Notes: generated by a model not told the origin, from the letters alone. Counted from the stretch's first letter, positions 16,495 through 25,915 are shown. The stretch is DNA of 64,000 nt from Bacillus benzoevorans (GCF_014207535.1 NZ_JACHGK010000001.1:496001-560000), one strand, 5' to 3'. Made by a program: numbers and translations.

Positions 16495-17406
16495 TTAAGA
16501 GAATACAGACGTAAATCTCTCACCGGCATCTTTATCGAAATAAGAAATACCTTCGCCGACTTTATCGATTGTCCAAGTAATAGTAGGATGATCTTTCATT
16601 GCGATGTAACCGCCGCAGTATACTTCGTTACGGTTTCCGGATGGATCGAAGAAGTAGATTGTCGTACCGCGTGTAATACCATGACGTACAGGACCTTTAT
16701 CAAGTGAAACATTATTTTTACCGATAATGTCAGCAGCTCTGCGGACATCATTCCATTCCTCAAGGAAGAAACCAACATGGTGCAGTTTGCCGTTAGGTCC
16801 TTTAATAACTGCGATATCATGTGGAGTATTTGTAACAAATAACCAAGTGGCTAAATAGCTTTCGCCATCTTCAAGAACTACTTTTTCAGCCATGCTGAAA
16901 CCAAATACTTCTTGAAGTAGTTTAGTAGTACCTGCAACATCTTCGCCAGCAATTAATAAGTGGTCAAGGCGTGTAGGGGCAATTCCAACTAATCCATCTG
17001 GCCATGGAGCAGGGTTAACAATTGGAAGACCGTTTCCTACTTGTTCAATTTCGGCATATAATTCAACATATTGTTCTGTTGGTAATTGGAAACGAACAGC
17101 TTCCCCTTCAGCAATTCGTGTTCCAGCTGGAATACGTGTTGTAGCAACTCCATATTCATTTAATTTTTTCTCATAAGTATCTAAATCTTCTGGTGATTCA
17201 ACTTTAAATGCAAGATGTTCCAATCCAGCGGTGTCGGCTTTTTGTAGGATTACACTGTGATGATCATGTTCGTCCCAAGCCTTTAAATATACAAGGTCAT
17301 CTTCTCTAGCAGTTTCAATTAAACCGAGAACATTTTTATAGTAATTAATACTTTCTTCCCAGTTAGTCATTCTGATTTGTACTCTTCCTGTACGTAAGAT
17401 ACCCAT
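16495..17406 (-). CDS. Catechol 2,3-dioxygenase (extradiol, VOC superfamily)
   Basis: Fe(II)-dependent extradiol cleavage of catechols to 2-hydroxymuconic semialdehyde. 303 residues in two VOC (glyoxalase-fold) repeats. Ligand candidates are His in TRLDHLLIAG, His in LHHVGFFLEEW and Glu in NRNEVYCGGY, in the correct order, and the C-terminal IYFFDPSGNRNEVY is the extradiol signature. ATG follows AGGGGGAATATGTA. It is cotranscribed with a XylT-like ferredoxin. No other meta-cleavage genes (hydrolase, hydratase, aldolase) are nearby, so the physiological catechol and downstream route are unknown. Confidence 0.92.
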   Translation of the reverse strand: MGILRTGRVQIRMTNWEESINYYKNVLGLIETAREDDLVYLKAWDEHDHHSVILQKADTAGLEHLAFKVESPEDLDTYEKKLNEYGVATTRIPAGTRIAEGEAVRFQLPTEQYVELYAEIEQVGNGLPIVNPAPWPDGLVGIAPTRLDHLLIAGEDVAGTTKLLQEVFGFSMAEKVVLEDGESYLATWLFVTNTPHDIAVIKGPNGKLHHVGFFLEEWNDVRRAADIIGKNNVSLDKGPVRHGITRGTTIYFFDPSGNRNEVYCGGYIAMKDHPTITWTIDKVGEGISYFDKDAGERFTSVFS

Positions 17407-17592
17407 TACATATTCCCCCTAGTTTACTATTAATTCGAAAAATCCCCATTTAAAAGGTCTGAAAGCCCTTTCATAGATTCATTTTATAACAATATTCTAA
17501 AATATCATACAGCATAAAGTGTTGAATTTTTTTGAGATTTTAGACTTAAACATGCTAAAAATGCTGAAATATAATTTTTCTTCAAGTAAAAA

Positions 17593-17627
17593 GCCCTATA
17601 TAATCGCAATCATGGATTATATAAGGC
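17593..17627 (-). terminator. Terminator of the malic enzyme gene
   Basis: GCCCTATATAATC (17593-17605) pairs with GATTATATAAGGC (17615-17627) with one mismatch, and the minus-strand side runs into TTTTTACTTG. It lies just past the malic enzyme stop. Confidence 0.75.
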
Positions 17628-17636
17628 CTAATTAAG

Positions 17637-18887
17637 TTAAATATGGATCGTTTCAGTTTCTTTTTCTGCCGGTGTTAATAACTGCTTTTTGAATAATTCT
17701 GTGTCGATTACTTTTCGTGCAACACCGGATTCGATAGCGGCATTGGCAACGGCTTCTGCTACATATGCCGCTACCCTGCTGTCGAATGGATCTGGAATCA
17801 CATAATCGGCATGAAGTTCAGGATCCGAAATTAAACCGGCAATGGCATAAACAGCCGCTAGTTTCATTTCTTCATTAATATCTGTAGCGCGGACTTCCAA
17901 TGCTCCTCGGAAAATACCTGGAAATGCCAGGACATTATTTACTTGATTTGGAAAATCAGAACGACCTGTTCCTATGACCATTGCGCCTGCTTCTTTTGCA
18001 TCCCCCGGCATGATCTCCGGTGTCGGGTTTGCCATTGCGAAAATAATCGCATCGCGGTTCATAGAGCGAACCATTTCTTTTGTTACCGCGCCGGCAGCGG
18101 AAACACCTACAAATACATCTGCTCCAGTCAATGCATCTGCCAAAGAGCCTTGTTTATGCTCCTTGTTGGTAATGTTGGCCATTTCTTGTTTGAAAGGATT
18201 CATGCCAACTGTCCGTTCTTTATAAATAATGCCTTTTGTATCACATAAAATTACATCACTCACACCCATATTTAGAAGAAGCTTTACAATGGCTACCCCA
18301 GCAGAGCCGGCACCATTTACGACAACACGGGTTTCTTCAATTTTTCTGCCTGTCAGTTTTAAAGCATTAATCAGACCGGCAGCGGTAACGATGGCAGTAC
18401 CATGTTGATCATCGTGAAAAATCGGAATATTACAAATATTGCGCAAACGTTCCTCTATTTCAAAGCATTGCGGTGCCGCAATGTCTTCTAAGTTTACTCC
18501 TCCAAAGGTAGGCTCTAATAGCTTAACAGTCTCCACAATCTTGTCCGGATCTTTTGTATCCAAGCAAATAGGGAACGCATCGACACCAGCAAACGATTTA
18601 AATAGCAGGGCTTTCCCTTCCATAACCGGCATAGCAGCTTTGGGACCGATATTTCCAAGTCCAAGTACGGCTGTTCCATTCGATACAACGGCAACAAGAT
18701 TTCCCTTCATTGTATAATCATATACGGTGTCTTCATTTTCATAGATGTCCATGCATGGTTCGGCAACGCCTGGTGAATAAGCAAGACTTAAATCTTTCGC
18801 ATTGCGTAATGGAACTTTAGAATATACTGCCAGCTTTCCTTGATTTTCCTTGTGCATCTTTAATGCATCTTCACGTAAACTAGACAT
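17637..18887 (-). CDS. NAD(P)-dependent malic enzyme (YtsJ/MaeA type)
   Basis: Oxidative decarboxylation of malate to pyruvate with reduction of NAD(P). The start is ATG 18887 (AAAGGAGAG upstream), giving 416 residues; an in-frame ATG at 19007 would add 40 residues that look non-coding. Short-form motifs: SLAYSPGVAEPC, GNGTAVLGLGNIGP-like segment, EDIAAPQCFEIEE with the metal-binding acidic residues, HDDQHGTAIVTAAGL, VVNGAGSAGVAI (Rossmann), and FAMANPTPEIMP. Size matches B. subtilis YtsJ more than longer MaeA proteins. Single gene with its own terminator. Confidence 0.93.
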   Translation of the reverse strand: MSSLREDALKMHKENQGKLAVYSKVPLRNAKDLSLAYSPGVAEPCMDIYENEDTVYDYTMKGNLVAVVSNGTAVLGLGNIGPKAAMPVMEGKALLFKSFAGVDAFPICLDTKDPDKIVETVKLLEPTFGGVNLEDIAAPQCFEIEERLRNICNIPIFHDDQHGTAIVTAAGLINALKLTGRKIEETRVVVNGAGSAGVAIVKLLLNMGVSDVILCDTKGIIYKERTVGMNPFKQEMANITNKEHKQGSLADALTGADVFVGVSAAGAVTKEMVRSMNRDAIIFAMANPTPEIMPGDAKEAGAMVIGTGRSDFPNQVNNVLAFPGIFRGALEVRATDINEEMKLAAVYAIAGLISDPELHADYVIPDPFDSRVAAYVAEAVANAAIESGVARKVIDTELFKKQLLTPAEKETETIHI

Positions 18888-19132
18888 ACAACGAATACTC
18901 TCCTTTGGGCTTCTTTTACAAGATTTAAATTGAATAACGGATCTCTTGAAAAGATCGATTTTGGTGCTCATAGAGCAACAAGTGAATACAACACATATTA
19001 TGGACAATAAATAGAGAAAAGAAAATAGTTTTTACAAAACAAGTCAAAATATTACAAACTTTTTGGAACGTTCTGATAGAAAAAACCTTTAAAATCAAGA
19101 CTTATCAATAAATTAATTTTATAGAATTCTGG

Positions 19133-19161
19133 TTGACGAATAAATAAATCTTGTGTAAATT
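19133..19161 (+). promoter_or_regulatory. Promoter of the cobT riboswitch transcript
   Basis: TTGACG (19133-19138), 17 bp and TAAATT (19156-19161), just upstream of the cobalamin aptamer. The spacing and match to SigA are good. Confidence 0.65.
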
Positions 19162-19177
19162 TAATTCATAAAGTAAA

Positions 19178-19336
19178 TAAAAGCAGTAGGTGCCCATATG
19201 GGAGAATAGGGAATGAAGTGTAAGTCTTCAGCGGTCCCGCCACTGTAAAGGGAAGTTTCAACGATTATGCCACTGGTTTATCCCCGGGAAGGCCTGTTGA
19301 AATGTTGAACCTTAGCCAGGAGACCTGCCTATATGC
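19178..19336 (+). ncRNA. Cobalamin riboswitch upstream of cobT
   Basis: All conserved B12-box pieces are visible in order: AGGTGCC near 19188, GGGAAT, the core GCGGTCCCGCCACTGTAA (19231-19248), and the B12 box AGCCAGGAGACCTGCC (19314-19329). A terminator follows at 19357-19404, so adenosylcobalamin binding should stop transcription before cobT. Confidence 0.96.
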
Positions 19337-19356
19337 TGTTATTATGTGAGTGATGG

Positions 19357-19404
19357 AAAAGCCCGCAGTTTATTTGTGATGGATAAACTGTGGGCTTTTA
19401 TTAT
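19357..19404 (+). terminator. Riboswitch expression-platform terminator before cobT
   Basis: AAAAGCCCGCAGTTTAT (19357-19373) pairs with ATAAACTGTGGGCTTTT (19383-19399) with one G-U pair, then a T-rich stretch. Confidence 0.9.
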
Positions 19405-19432
19405 TTTCAAATAAAGAAATGAGGTAATCTTT

Positions 19433-20482
19433 ATGAGTTTGTTACAGGATACAATTGGCAAGATTGAAAGCTTGGACAAGGAAATGACAGCGAAAGCAAG
19501 AGATAGGGTTAATCATTTAATCAAACCACCGACAAGCTTAGGTCGGTTAGAAGATTTAGCAGTTCAATTAGCAGGAATTACCGGAAATCTATTTCCAGTT
19601 GTCGACAATAAGGCAATTATCGTTATGGCCGGAGATCATGGTGTCTATGAAGAAGGAGTGACGAGCAATCCACAGGAAGTAACATTTGCACAAACATTAA
19701 ACTTTGTAAAAGGTATAACAGGCGTTTGTGCTTTGGGCAGAGTATCAGGCGCAAGAATTATCCCTGTTGACGTGGGAATTAAAGTGGATCTTCCGGAGAA
19801 TTCGGGAGTGATTAATCGTAAAGTAAAATATGGTACAGATAATATGGCGAAGGGTCCTGCGATGACAAGAGAGGAAGCGATTCATTCGCTGGAAATTGGC
19901 ATTGAGATTGCTAATGCAGAGATCAATAAAGGCGCCAACTTGCTTGGTACAGGGGAAATGGGTATTGGCAACACAACCCCCAGCACGGCTGTTCTTTCCG
20001 TTTTAGGCAAGATTGATCCATTAGAGATTACGGGCAGGGGGGCTGGACTTGGTACGGGCGGTCGTGAACATAAGGCTAATGTCATAAAGAGAGCCATTGA
20101 ATTAAACAAACCAAACGCAAATGACGGTATTGATGTGCTTGCAAAAGTAGGCGGTTTGGAAATCGGCGGGATGGCTGGAGTGATGCTGGCAGCAGCCGCA
20201 AGTAAAATCCCGGTAGTCATCGACGGATATATTTCTACTGCAGCAGCATTAATTGCTGCTGCTATTGAACCAAAAGCAAAAGAATATATGATTACTTCCC
20301 ATGCGTCTGCTGAAATCGGCGGTCAAAAGGCCAGTGAATTATTAGGCATGAAGCCAATGCTGTATATTGATTTATGCCTTGGTGAAGGCTCAGGGGCCGC
20401 ATTAGCCTTCCCAATTGTCGAGGCTGCTTGCAGCATGATGAAAAATATGGTGACATTTGCTGAGGCTGAGATGGAAATTTAA
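19433..20482 (+). CDS. cobT: Nicotinate-nucleotide--dimethylbenzimidazole phosphoribosyltransferase
   Basis: Activates the lower-ligand base as alpha-ribazole phosphate for nucleotide-loop assembly of cobalamin. 349 residues, normal length. CobT motifs: IKPPTSLGRLEDLAVQLAGI, MAGDHGVYEEGVT, GEMGIGNTTPSTAVL and GGLEIGGMAGVML; the catalytic Glu is expected in the C-terminal GEGSGAALAFP region. It stands alone behind its own cobalamin riboswitch, about 6 kb from the corrin operon; cobS, cobU and cobC are not in the window. ATG follows GAGGTAATCTTT. Confidence 0.97.
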   Translation: MSLLQDTIGKIESLDKEMTAKARDRVNHLIKPPTSLGRLEDLAVQLAGITGNLFPVVDNKAIIVMAGDHGVYEEGVTSNPQEVTFAQTLNFVKGITGVCALGRVSGARIIPVDVGIKVDLPENSGVINRKVKYGTDNMAKGPAMTREEAIHSLEIGIEIANAEINKGANLLGTGEMGIGNTTPSTAVLSVLGKIDPLEITGRGAGLGTGGREHKANVIKRAIELNKPNANDGIDVLAKVGGLEIGGMAGVMLAAAASKIPVVIDGYISTAAALIAAAIEPKAKEYMITSHASAEIGGQKASELLGMKPMLYIDLCLGEGSGAALAFPIVEAACSMMKNMVTFAEAEMEI

Positions 20483-20711
20483 TATCTTATTTAATAGAAG
20501 AAAGTAGGATCTTTCACAAACTTATATGAACTTTAAGTTGAATCTATATATATTAAAACTGAACATAGCGGGCACGAGTTTAGTTCGGACCCGCTAAGCA
20601 TGCTTGGGACAAGCTCTTAGAATATTGCAGACATATGGCAAAAATGAACCTTATGTTTGCGGAACGAAATAGATAAAGGGATCTAAATGAGATTCATTTT
20701 CATACATAGAC

Positions 20712-21599
20712 TCATAACATTGACTTTTCGAAGAATTCCTGACAAAATCTCTTAAACTGTTCTACCGATTGCGACATAAAATGACCTTTATGCCAAGCCA
20801 GACCAATTGTCCGCTTACAGATGGGATTCTCTATCTTCAATTGAACAGAGCGGTGTTTGTTAATTTTAGCAGCAAATAAAAATGGCGTAAACGTAACTCC
20901 GAGATTTAGTTCAACTAAATGCTGAATGATACTGGCCTCGGCTATTTCATAGACAATATTTGGCTTGAACCCTGCTTCCCTGCAGAAGTTATCTGTCAAT
21001 TCCCGAAAATAATCATCCTGCGCCATACTAATAAATGGTTCGTTGGCGGCATCTATTAATTGAATGCTCCCTCTTCCGGCAAGATGATGCTCTGGAGGTA
21101 CAGATAAGAAGATTTCCTCTTCGACTAAAGGCAGCCATTCTATATCAGAATGAATAATCGGAAAGGTAGAAATACAGATATTAATCTCCTGTTTTTCAAG
21201 TTGTTTGATGATGTCTTTTTCTATAAAAGCCTGATTTTGCATAAATTTAGCATCGGGATAGACCTCTAAAAATTCCTTCAACAGAAAAGGAAGTACGCTT
21301 GGAAAAGTGGTAGCAAATGAGATAAGACCTTTATCTGGACCAGCCATTTCTTCAACTTCGCGCTGCCCTTTTTCTAATTGGTAGAATGCCTGATTGACAC
21401 GGTGAAGATAGGTTTTGCCATAGGGAGAGAGCTTAATCTGTCTTCCTTGGCGCTCAAAGAGCGGGACACCAATTTGTTTCTCTAAACGTGAGATGGTGTT
21501 GCTTAATGCTGGCTGTGAGACATTTAAAGCCTGTGCCGCCTTTGTCATATGTTCATATTCTGCCGCAGCTTGGAAATATTTTAACTGTAAAAGGTTCAT
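20712..21599 (-). CDS. LysR-family transcriptional regulator
   Basis: 295 residues from ATG 21599 with GTAAGGAGGCAGC upstream. N-terminal winged helix: LLQLKYFQAAAEYEHMTKAAQALNVSQPALSNTISRLEKQIG, then a type 2 periplasmic-binding-like effector domain (about 90-290). Target genes are unknown; it is convergent with cobT and downstream of an acyl-CoA dehydrogenase-like gene transcribed in the same direction, but a terminator separates them. No divergent partner, unlike most LysR genes. Confidence 0.9.
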   Translation of the reverse strand: MNLLQLKYFQAAAEYEHMTKAAQALNVSQPALSNTISRLEKQIGVPLFERQGRQIKLSPYGKTYLHRVNQAFYQLEKGQREVEEMAGPDKGLISFATTFPSVLPFLLKEFLEVYPDAKFMQNQAFIEKDIIKQLEKQEINICISTFPIIHSDIEWLPLVEEEIFLSVPPEHHLAGRGSIQLIDAANEPFISMAQDDYFRELTDNFCREAGFKPNIVYEIAEASIIQHLVELNLGVTFTPFLFAAKINKHRSVQLKIENPICKRTIGLAWHKGHFMSQSVEQFKRFCQEFFEKSML

Positions 21600-21762
21600 C
21601 GCTGCCTCCTTACGTAGATTCATAATCTAAAGGTGATGATATTATTATAAAACTTGTATTAGAAAAATCAATAGAATGTTCCTATAATTTGAAATATACA
21701 GATAATTATTCCTAATGAAGCAGTCTATACTTATCTCTCTTTAACTAGCAGATACATAATGG

Positions 21763-21803
21763 AAAAGAATGCTGCCTGCGTATAGAAAGGACAGCATTCT
21801 TTT
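21763..21803. terminator. Bidirectional-looking terminator after the acyl-CoA dehydrogenase gene
   Basis: AAAAGAATGCTG (21763-21774) pairs with CAGCATTCTTTT (21792-21803), with T-rich flanks on the right strand and moderate ones on the left. Located past the stop of the minus-strand gene at 21836. Confidence 0.75.
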
Positions 21804-21835
21804 ATTGTGCGAGTGATGAACCGTTTGTGGAAGAT

Positions 21836-23011
21836 TTATTTTTTCATTTCACTAATCGCTGTTTGCGCAATTTTTGCAATGGTCATGTCATCCATTGGCG
21901 GATTATGCAGCCCTGCACGCGCATCACGATAATAGCGCTGCAGCGGGTTTGATAGCTGAAGACTTTTTGCCCCGACAATTCGCATCGCCTGATCCACAAT
22001 TTTTAGACTGGAATTTGTCACAATGTGCTTGGCCGCACCCAATTCATTCGTTATGTAAGGGCGGCGTGAATGGTCATCGTAGAGTTCAGCCACACTGTAC
22101 AAAAAGTGGCGTGCTTTCATTAACTCCAAGTCCATTTTCCCGATTAAGCTTTGCACATTCGGCAATTGGCTAATCGTGCCGGTGATACTGTTGGGAGAAT
22201 AATCTGCTGCAAATTGAACGGAATAATCTCTTGCTGCTTGGGCAATTCCTAAGTAACATGCGGGGATATGCAGCAGCCAGGCATTTAATGATTTTCCTTT
22301 GGTCCCTTGAAAGAACTCAACAAAATTTTCTTCTGCAACTTCCACTTGGTTTAGGACCAAATCATGACTTTCTGTTCCTCTCATCGAGATGACATGCCAA
22401 TTTTCTTCAAGAGAAAGCCCATTTGAATCCTTTTCGATCAAGAATACTCCGATGCCTCCTTTTTCTGCAATCCATGCAGTTACGAGAAAATGCGTCAGAG
22501 CAGGGGACATGGTCGTAAAGATTTTACGGCCGGATATTATCCATTTTCCTGCTTTCTTTTCCGCTGTAGTACCGGGGCGGCCGCCGCGGGTTGGACTGCC
22601 CGTTTGTGCTTCACTTGCAGCACGGTTTACTAACGCACCGCTCTTGACTTGTTGAGCAAAACGTTCCAACACACGCTTATCCCATAGTTTTTTTTCATAA
22701 AGTTCGCCAACGACACTTTGATGCCAGCCAATCGATAGCCCTGTAGCACCATCAAAGCTTGAAATCGTTTCTTGGAAAAGTACCATGTCCGATATGGAAA
22801 TCCCTTCGCCTCCAAATTCCTTTGACAGCGGGAGTGTTGTATATCCCATATGAATCAGTGCTTGGATGTTTTCCACAGGAAATCTTGATTTTTCATCAAT
22901 TTCCTGTGAATAGCTGCTAAAGGATGCTTGGTGTTTTTCCAGCTTATCGATCCATTCTCTTTGCCGTTCTGTTTTTATAAATAGTTGTTTCACTGACACA
23001 CCTACTTTCAT
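21836..23011 (-). CDS. Acyl-CoA dehydrogenase-family flavoprotein (YdbM-like)
   Basis: 391-residue member of the acyl-CoA dehydrogenase fold: N-terminal helical domain, a middle domain with AASEAQTGSPTRGG and TTMSPALTHFLVTAWIAE, and a C-terminal helical domain ending RYYRDARAGLHNPPMDDMTIAKIAQ, which resembles B. subtilis YdbM. FAD would be the cofactor; the substrate may be an acyl-CoA or, as in DszC-like relatives, a flavin-dependent monooxygenase substrate. The start is either ATG 23011 (AAGGAG only 3 bases away) or GTG 22993 with AGGTG. Single gene. Confidence 0.82.
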   Translation of the reverse strand: MKVGVSVKQLFIKTERQREWIDKLEKHQASFSSYSQEIDEKSRFPVENIQALIHMGYTTLPLSKEFGGEGISISDMVLFQETISSFDGATGLSIGWHQSVVGELYEKKLWDKRVLERFAQQVKSGALVNRAASEAQTGSPTRGGRPGTTAEKKAGKWIISGRKIFTTMSPALTHFLVTAWIAEKGGIGVFLIEKDSNGLSLEENWHVISMRGTESHDLVLNQVEVAEENFVEFFQGTKGKSLNAWLLHIPACYLGIAQAARDYSVQFAADYSPNSITGTISQLPNVQSLIGKMDLELMKARHFLYSVAELYDDHSRRPYITNELGAAKHIVTNSSLKIVDQAMRIVGAKSLQLSNPLQRYYRDARAGLHNPPMDDMTIAKIAQTAISEMKK

Positions 23012-23163
23012 CGACTCCTTGATTCATTATACAATATTTGGTTTGTGTTGATTATGGTTAAGGTTCAAGGAATGTTGTCTTATTGCACTTATACTGATTT
23101 CCTAGAAATTGCAACTACGTCGAAATGCTTCTTCGCGGCAATTTTATGCTTTCCAATCAGTAC

Positions 23164-23191
23164 AAAAAAGGTGAGGGAATTACTCACCTTT
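23164..23191 (-). terminator. Terminator overlapping the end of cbiO
   Basis: On the minus strand AAAGGTGAG, made of the last cbiO codons, pairs with CTCACCTTT, and the second arm is followed by a T-run. The stop codon lies inside the loop, so gene end and terminator overlap. Confidence 0.75.
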
Positions 23192-24025
23192 GAATGAATG
23201 GATCAGTTCAAACAGTTCATCCTTGCTGCGCGGCATTGAATTCGCTGCTGAGAGGAGTTGTTTTTTCTTTAATATTTGTGCGGTCTCAAAAACCCATGGT
23301 TTTTCTAAATGGGCACTAACTAAAATATCCTCTTGCTGAAAAAGTGAAACGGGGTGACCATGGTAAAGAAGTTCCCCATCACTGATGACAATGATTTCAT
23401 CTGCCCATTCATAAGCAAAATGGATATCATGTGTGGAAAGAAGAATAGTTTTCTCCTTTTGATGTATGGTATTGAGAACTTGTTTAATTTGTTTGGAATA
23501 ATAGGGATCCAAACCTGCAGTCGGCTCATCGAATAGGAAAACTTCCGGTTCCATTGCTAAAATTCCGGCAAACGCCACTCGTTTTTTCTGCCCTAAGCTC
23601 AAAAAATGGATCGGTCGATCCTGAAGGCTCGTTACATCCATTTCCTTCATCGCCCATTCTGTTTGCTTATTCACCTTTTCTTTCGACCAGCCTAAATTCA
23701 TAGGACCAAACGAAATATCTTGTTTCACATTACCGGAAATCAATTGTGAATCAGGATCCTGAAAGGCAATCCCTACTTTTTTCCGAAGCGTTAATAAAGA
23801 TTTCCGATCATATTGAACGGGTTTGCCCTCTAGTAAGATCATTCCGGATGTGGATTTAAGAATTCCATTTAAGTGTAAAAATAAAGTTGACTTTCCGGCC
23901 CCATTGTTTCCGAGCAAGGCAATCTTTTTTCCTTTTCTAATCGATAGACTAATATTTTTTAGAGCAGCCGTTCCGTCAGGATAAACATATGTAAGCTGCT
24001 TGAGTTCAAAAAGTACTTCATCCAC
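23180..24025 (-). CDS. cbiO: Cobalt ECF transporter ATP-binding protein
   Basis: Energises cobalt uptake by the CbiMNQO complex. 281 residues with Walker A GNNGAGKST near 38, Q-loop AFQDPDSQL, signature LSLGQKKRVAFAG, Walker B VFLFDEPTAGLDP and H-loop LLSTHDIHFAYEWADEI. The LSLGQ signature and FQDPD are typical of ECF ATPases. The GTG start overlaps the cbiQ stop by one base (TAGTG). Last gene of the cbiMNQO operon, under a cobalamin riboswitch. Confidence 0.95.
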   Translation of the reverse strand: MDEVLFELKQLTYVYPDGTAALKNISLSIRKGKKIALLGNNGAGKSTLFLHLNGILKSTSGMILLEGKPVQYDRKSLLTLRKKVGIAFQDPDSQLISGNVKQDISFGPMNLGWSKEKVNKQTEWAMKEMDVTSLQDRPIHFLSLGQKKRVAFAGILAMEPEVFLFDEPTAGLDPYYSKQIKQVLNTIHQKEKTILLSTHDIHFAYEWADEIIVISDGELLYHGHPVSLFQQEDILVSAHLEKPWVFETAQILKKKQLLSAANSMPRSKDELFELIHSFKGE

Positions 24026-24813
24026 TATAACAGCCCTCCAAACAGGATGTAGACGATGATAATTAAAAAGATGATACCTGTGATGATTCCCCAGCTCTTG
24101 AGTGAATATTGGTAGTACTCGTCTAAAAATAGAATTTCGCCCTCGTAACCGCGGGAATCCATGGCAACTGTCAGTTCTCTCGCACGCTGAAAGACGGCAG
24201 CAAATATAGCGGAGATTAATGAAGCCAGAGAATGAAAAGTTTGTTTTATAGAGTGGTAACCCAGACGGGATTGCTGTGCAAGATATATCCTCAGAGCGGA
24301 TTCTATAAAGACAAAGATAAAGCGATAGGTAATTTCAATCAATTCCATTAACAATGCCGGCACTTTTAATTTACGCAGAACTTGAAAGATTGCCTGGACA
24401 GGGGTGGTCAGTATTAAAAAGTATAAACAACTGATGCTGCAGAGAACAACAAAGATAAGGGAAATGACCTTTTCAGCATTGCTTTCACTGATAAATATCT
24501 GCCAATTACCTATTTCAATCCTCCAAAGCAAAGCAGAATAAGGAATATCCCCTTGAGCAAAAGAAAACAATATCGTTAAGGTACTTGAAACAAGAAAAAA
24601 AACAGGCAGCAGTAGTAATTTAACATAATAGCGAAACGGAATTTTTGCTGCAAAAATCGTTAAAGAACTCATCACGATAAAGATGCTGATAGAGACGACA
24701 ATATCTTGAACTGCTAGACTAAACATCAGCAGGAAAAAGGTAAGCACCATTTTCTCTGCCGGGTGAATCTTGTTCAAACGATTGATATAGGCATATTTAT
24801 CGATGAGCAGCAT
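24025..24813 (-). CDS. cbiQ: Cobalt ECF transporter transmembrane protein
   Basis: 262 residues from ATG 24813, overlapping the end of cbiN by 17 bp. An in-frame upstream ATG at 24972 lies within cbiN and is not credible. Four to five membrane helices; the coupling motifs ARELTVAMDSRGYEG (Ala-Arg-Gly type) are present near the C-terminus, and the N-terminal DKYAYINRLNKIHPAEKM is CbiQ-like. It links the CbiM substrate unit to CbiO. Confidence 0.93.
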   Translation of the reverse strand: MLLIDKYAYINRLNKIHPAEKMVLTFFLLMFSLAVQDIVVSISIFIVMSSLTIFAAKIPFRYYVKLLLLPVFFLVSSTLTILFSFAQGDIPYSALLWRIEIGNWQIFISESNAEKVISLIFVVLCSISCLYFLILTTPVQAIFQVLRKLKVPALLMELIEITYRFIFVFIESALRIYLAQQSRLGYHSIKQTFHSLASLISAIFAAVFQRARELTVAMDSRGYEGEILFLDEYYQYSLKSWGIITGIIFLIIIVYILFGGLL

Positions 24814-25105
24814 TGGTTTTGTTTTTATCCTTCTCTGTCGTCCTGTTTTTCCCGCGTGTCCAGCCGACAAAATAGCCGATAAAGCCAGATCCGATTGCAG
24901 CCTGCAGTGCGAATAATAAACTTTCAATTTCCCCGCTTGGCGGTTCCCAAATATTCGAGAACCACGGTTCATAGCTTGAATTAATTTCGCCGATTAACTC
25001 TTCCGCTTGACCGTCGGCCCCGCCAAATTCTGCCCCTTTTTGCATAAACAATGGAATAATAGCAAGCAGAATAACGATGCCTAGTAGCAATAGATTTTTT
25101 TTCAT
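24797..25105 (-). CDS. cbiN: Cobalt transport protein CbiN
   Basis: 102-residue bitopic accessory subunit that promotes metal insertion into CbiM. Two membrane helices (about 5-20 and 66-83) flank an extracytoplasmic loop with GADGQAEELIGEINSSYEPWFSNIWEPPSGEIESLLFALQAA, the CbiN signature. It starts one base after the cbiM stop, with AAGGAGG inside the cbiM end, so the two are translationally coupled. Confidence 0.95.
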   Translation of the reverse strand: MKKNLLLLGIVILLAIIPLFMQKGAEFGGADGQAEELIGEINSSYEPWFSNIWEPPSGEIESLLFALQAAIGSGFIGYFVGWTRGKNRTTEKDKNKTNAAHR

Positions 25106-25106
25106 A

Positions 25107-25850
25107 TTAGCGGGCCTCCTTATTTAACACGCGGAGTGCTTTTAGTTCTGCTAGATTATATTTTTTTAAGAAATTCATGACAATAACGGTAAGCAGCCCT
25201 TCGCTGACGGCTAAAGGCAGCTGTGTAAAAGCGAATATTCCAGCGAATTTCGTGAATGATGCGAAAAAGCCCCCTGCCTCAGAAGGGAATGCAAGGGCAA
25301 GTTGAACCGAAGTCATCAAATAAGTACCCAAATCACCGATAAAGGCTGCTAAAAACACTGCTGCAGAATAAGACCAATTCAGTTTTCCGGCTCCTTTATA
25401 AACGAGATAAGCAAGAACCGGGCCGACCACAGCCATGGAAAATGAATTGGCGCCAAGGGTTGTTAAACCTCCATGGGCGAGAAGCAAAGCTTGGAACAGA
25501 AGGACGATCGTTCCGACAATGGTCATAGCAAAAGGACCAAACAATATCGTCCCTAAACCTGTTCCTGTAGGATGAGAACAACTCCCTGTAACAGAAGGAA
25601 TCTTTAACGCAGATAAAACGAAAGCAAATGCCCCGGAGAGACCCAGTATCATTTTTGCCTCAGGATTTTCCTTAATCGTTTTACGAATAGAGCGAAACCC
25701 GAGAATGAGAAACGGCAGCGTCATTCCCCACCAAAAAATGGCCCATTCAAGCGGTAAAAATCCCTCCATAATGTGCATGGCAAAGGAGGTCGTCGGTACG
25801 ATCATAAGCAGGAGCACAAAATAAATGATTTTGAAATTGAAATATTTCAT
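25107..25850 (-). CDS. cbiM: Cobalt ECF transporter substrate-binding membrane protein
   Basis: 247 residues. A cleavable leader (MKYFNFKIIYFVLLLMIVPTTSFA region) exposes the mature N-terminus MHIMEGFLP, whose Met-His supplies metal ligands; the second conserved His is in SCSHPTGTGLGTILFGP. Seven helices expected. It is first in the cbiMNQO operon, whose mRNA begins with a cobalamin riboswitch and terminator, so cobalt import would fall when B12 is plentiful. Confidence 0.96.
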   Translation of the reverse strand: MKYFNFKIIYFVLLLMIVPTTSFAMHIMEGFLPLEWAIFWWGMTLPFLILGFRSIRKTIKENPEAKMILGLSGAFAFVLSALKIPSVTGSCSHPTGTGLGTILFGPFAMTIVGTIVLLFQALLLAHGGLTTLGANSFSMAVVGPVLAYLVYKGAGKLNWSYSAAVFLAAFIGDLGTYLMTSVQLALAFPSEAGGFFASFTKFAGIFAFTQLPLAVSEGLLTVIVMNFLKKYNLAELKALRVLNKEAR

Positions 25851-25915
25851 CCGTATAACATCCCTTCAAATTAATCTTCAGCCTATTTTAGTTGAAAGGT
25901 GTACATGATTCGAAA

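Noticed and set aside
18888..19007. N-terminal extension of the malic enzyme
   Set aside because: The shorter start has AAAGGAGAG and the conserved protein begins there; the extension is not family-like.
24814..24972. N-terminal extension of cbiQ
   Set aside because: It would lie inside cbiN in another frame; ATG 24813 gives the normal CbiQ length.
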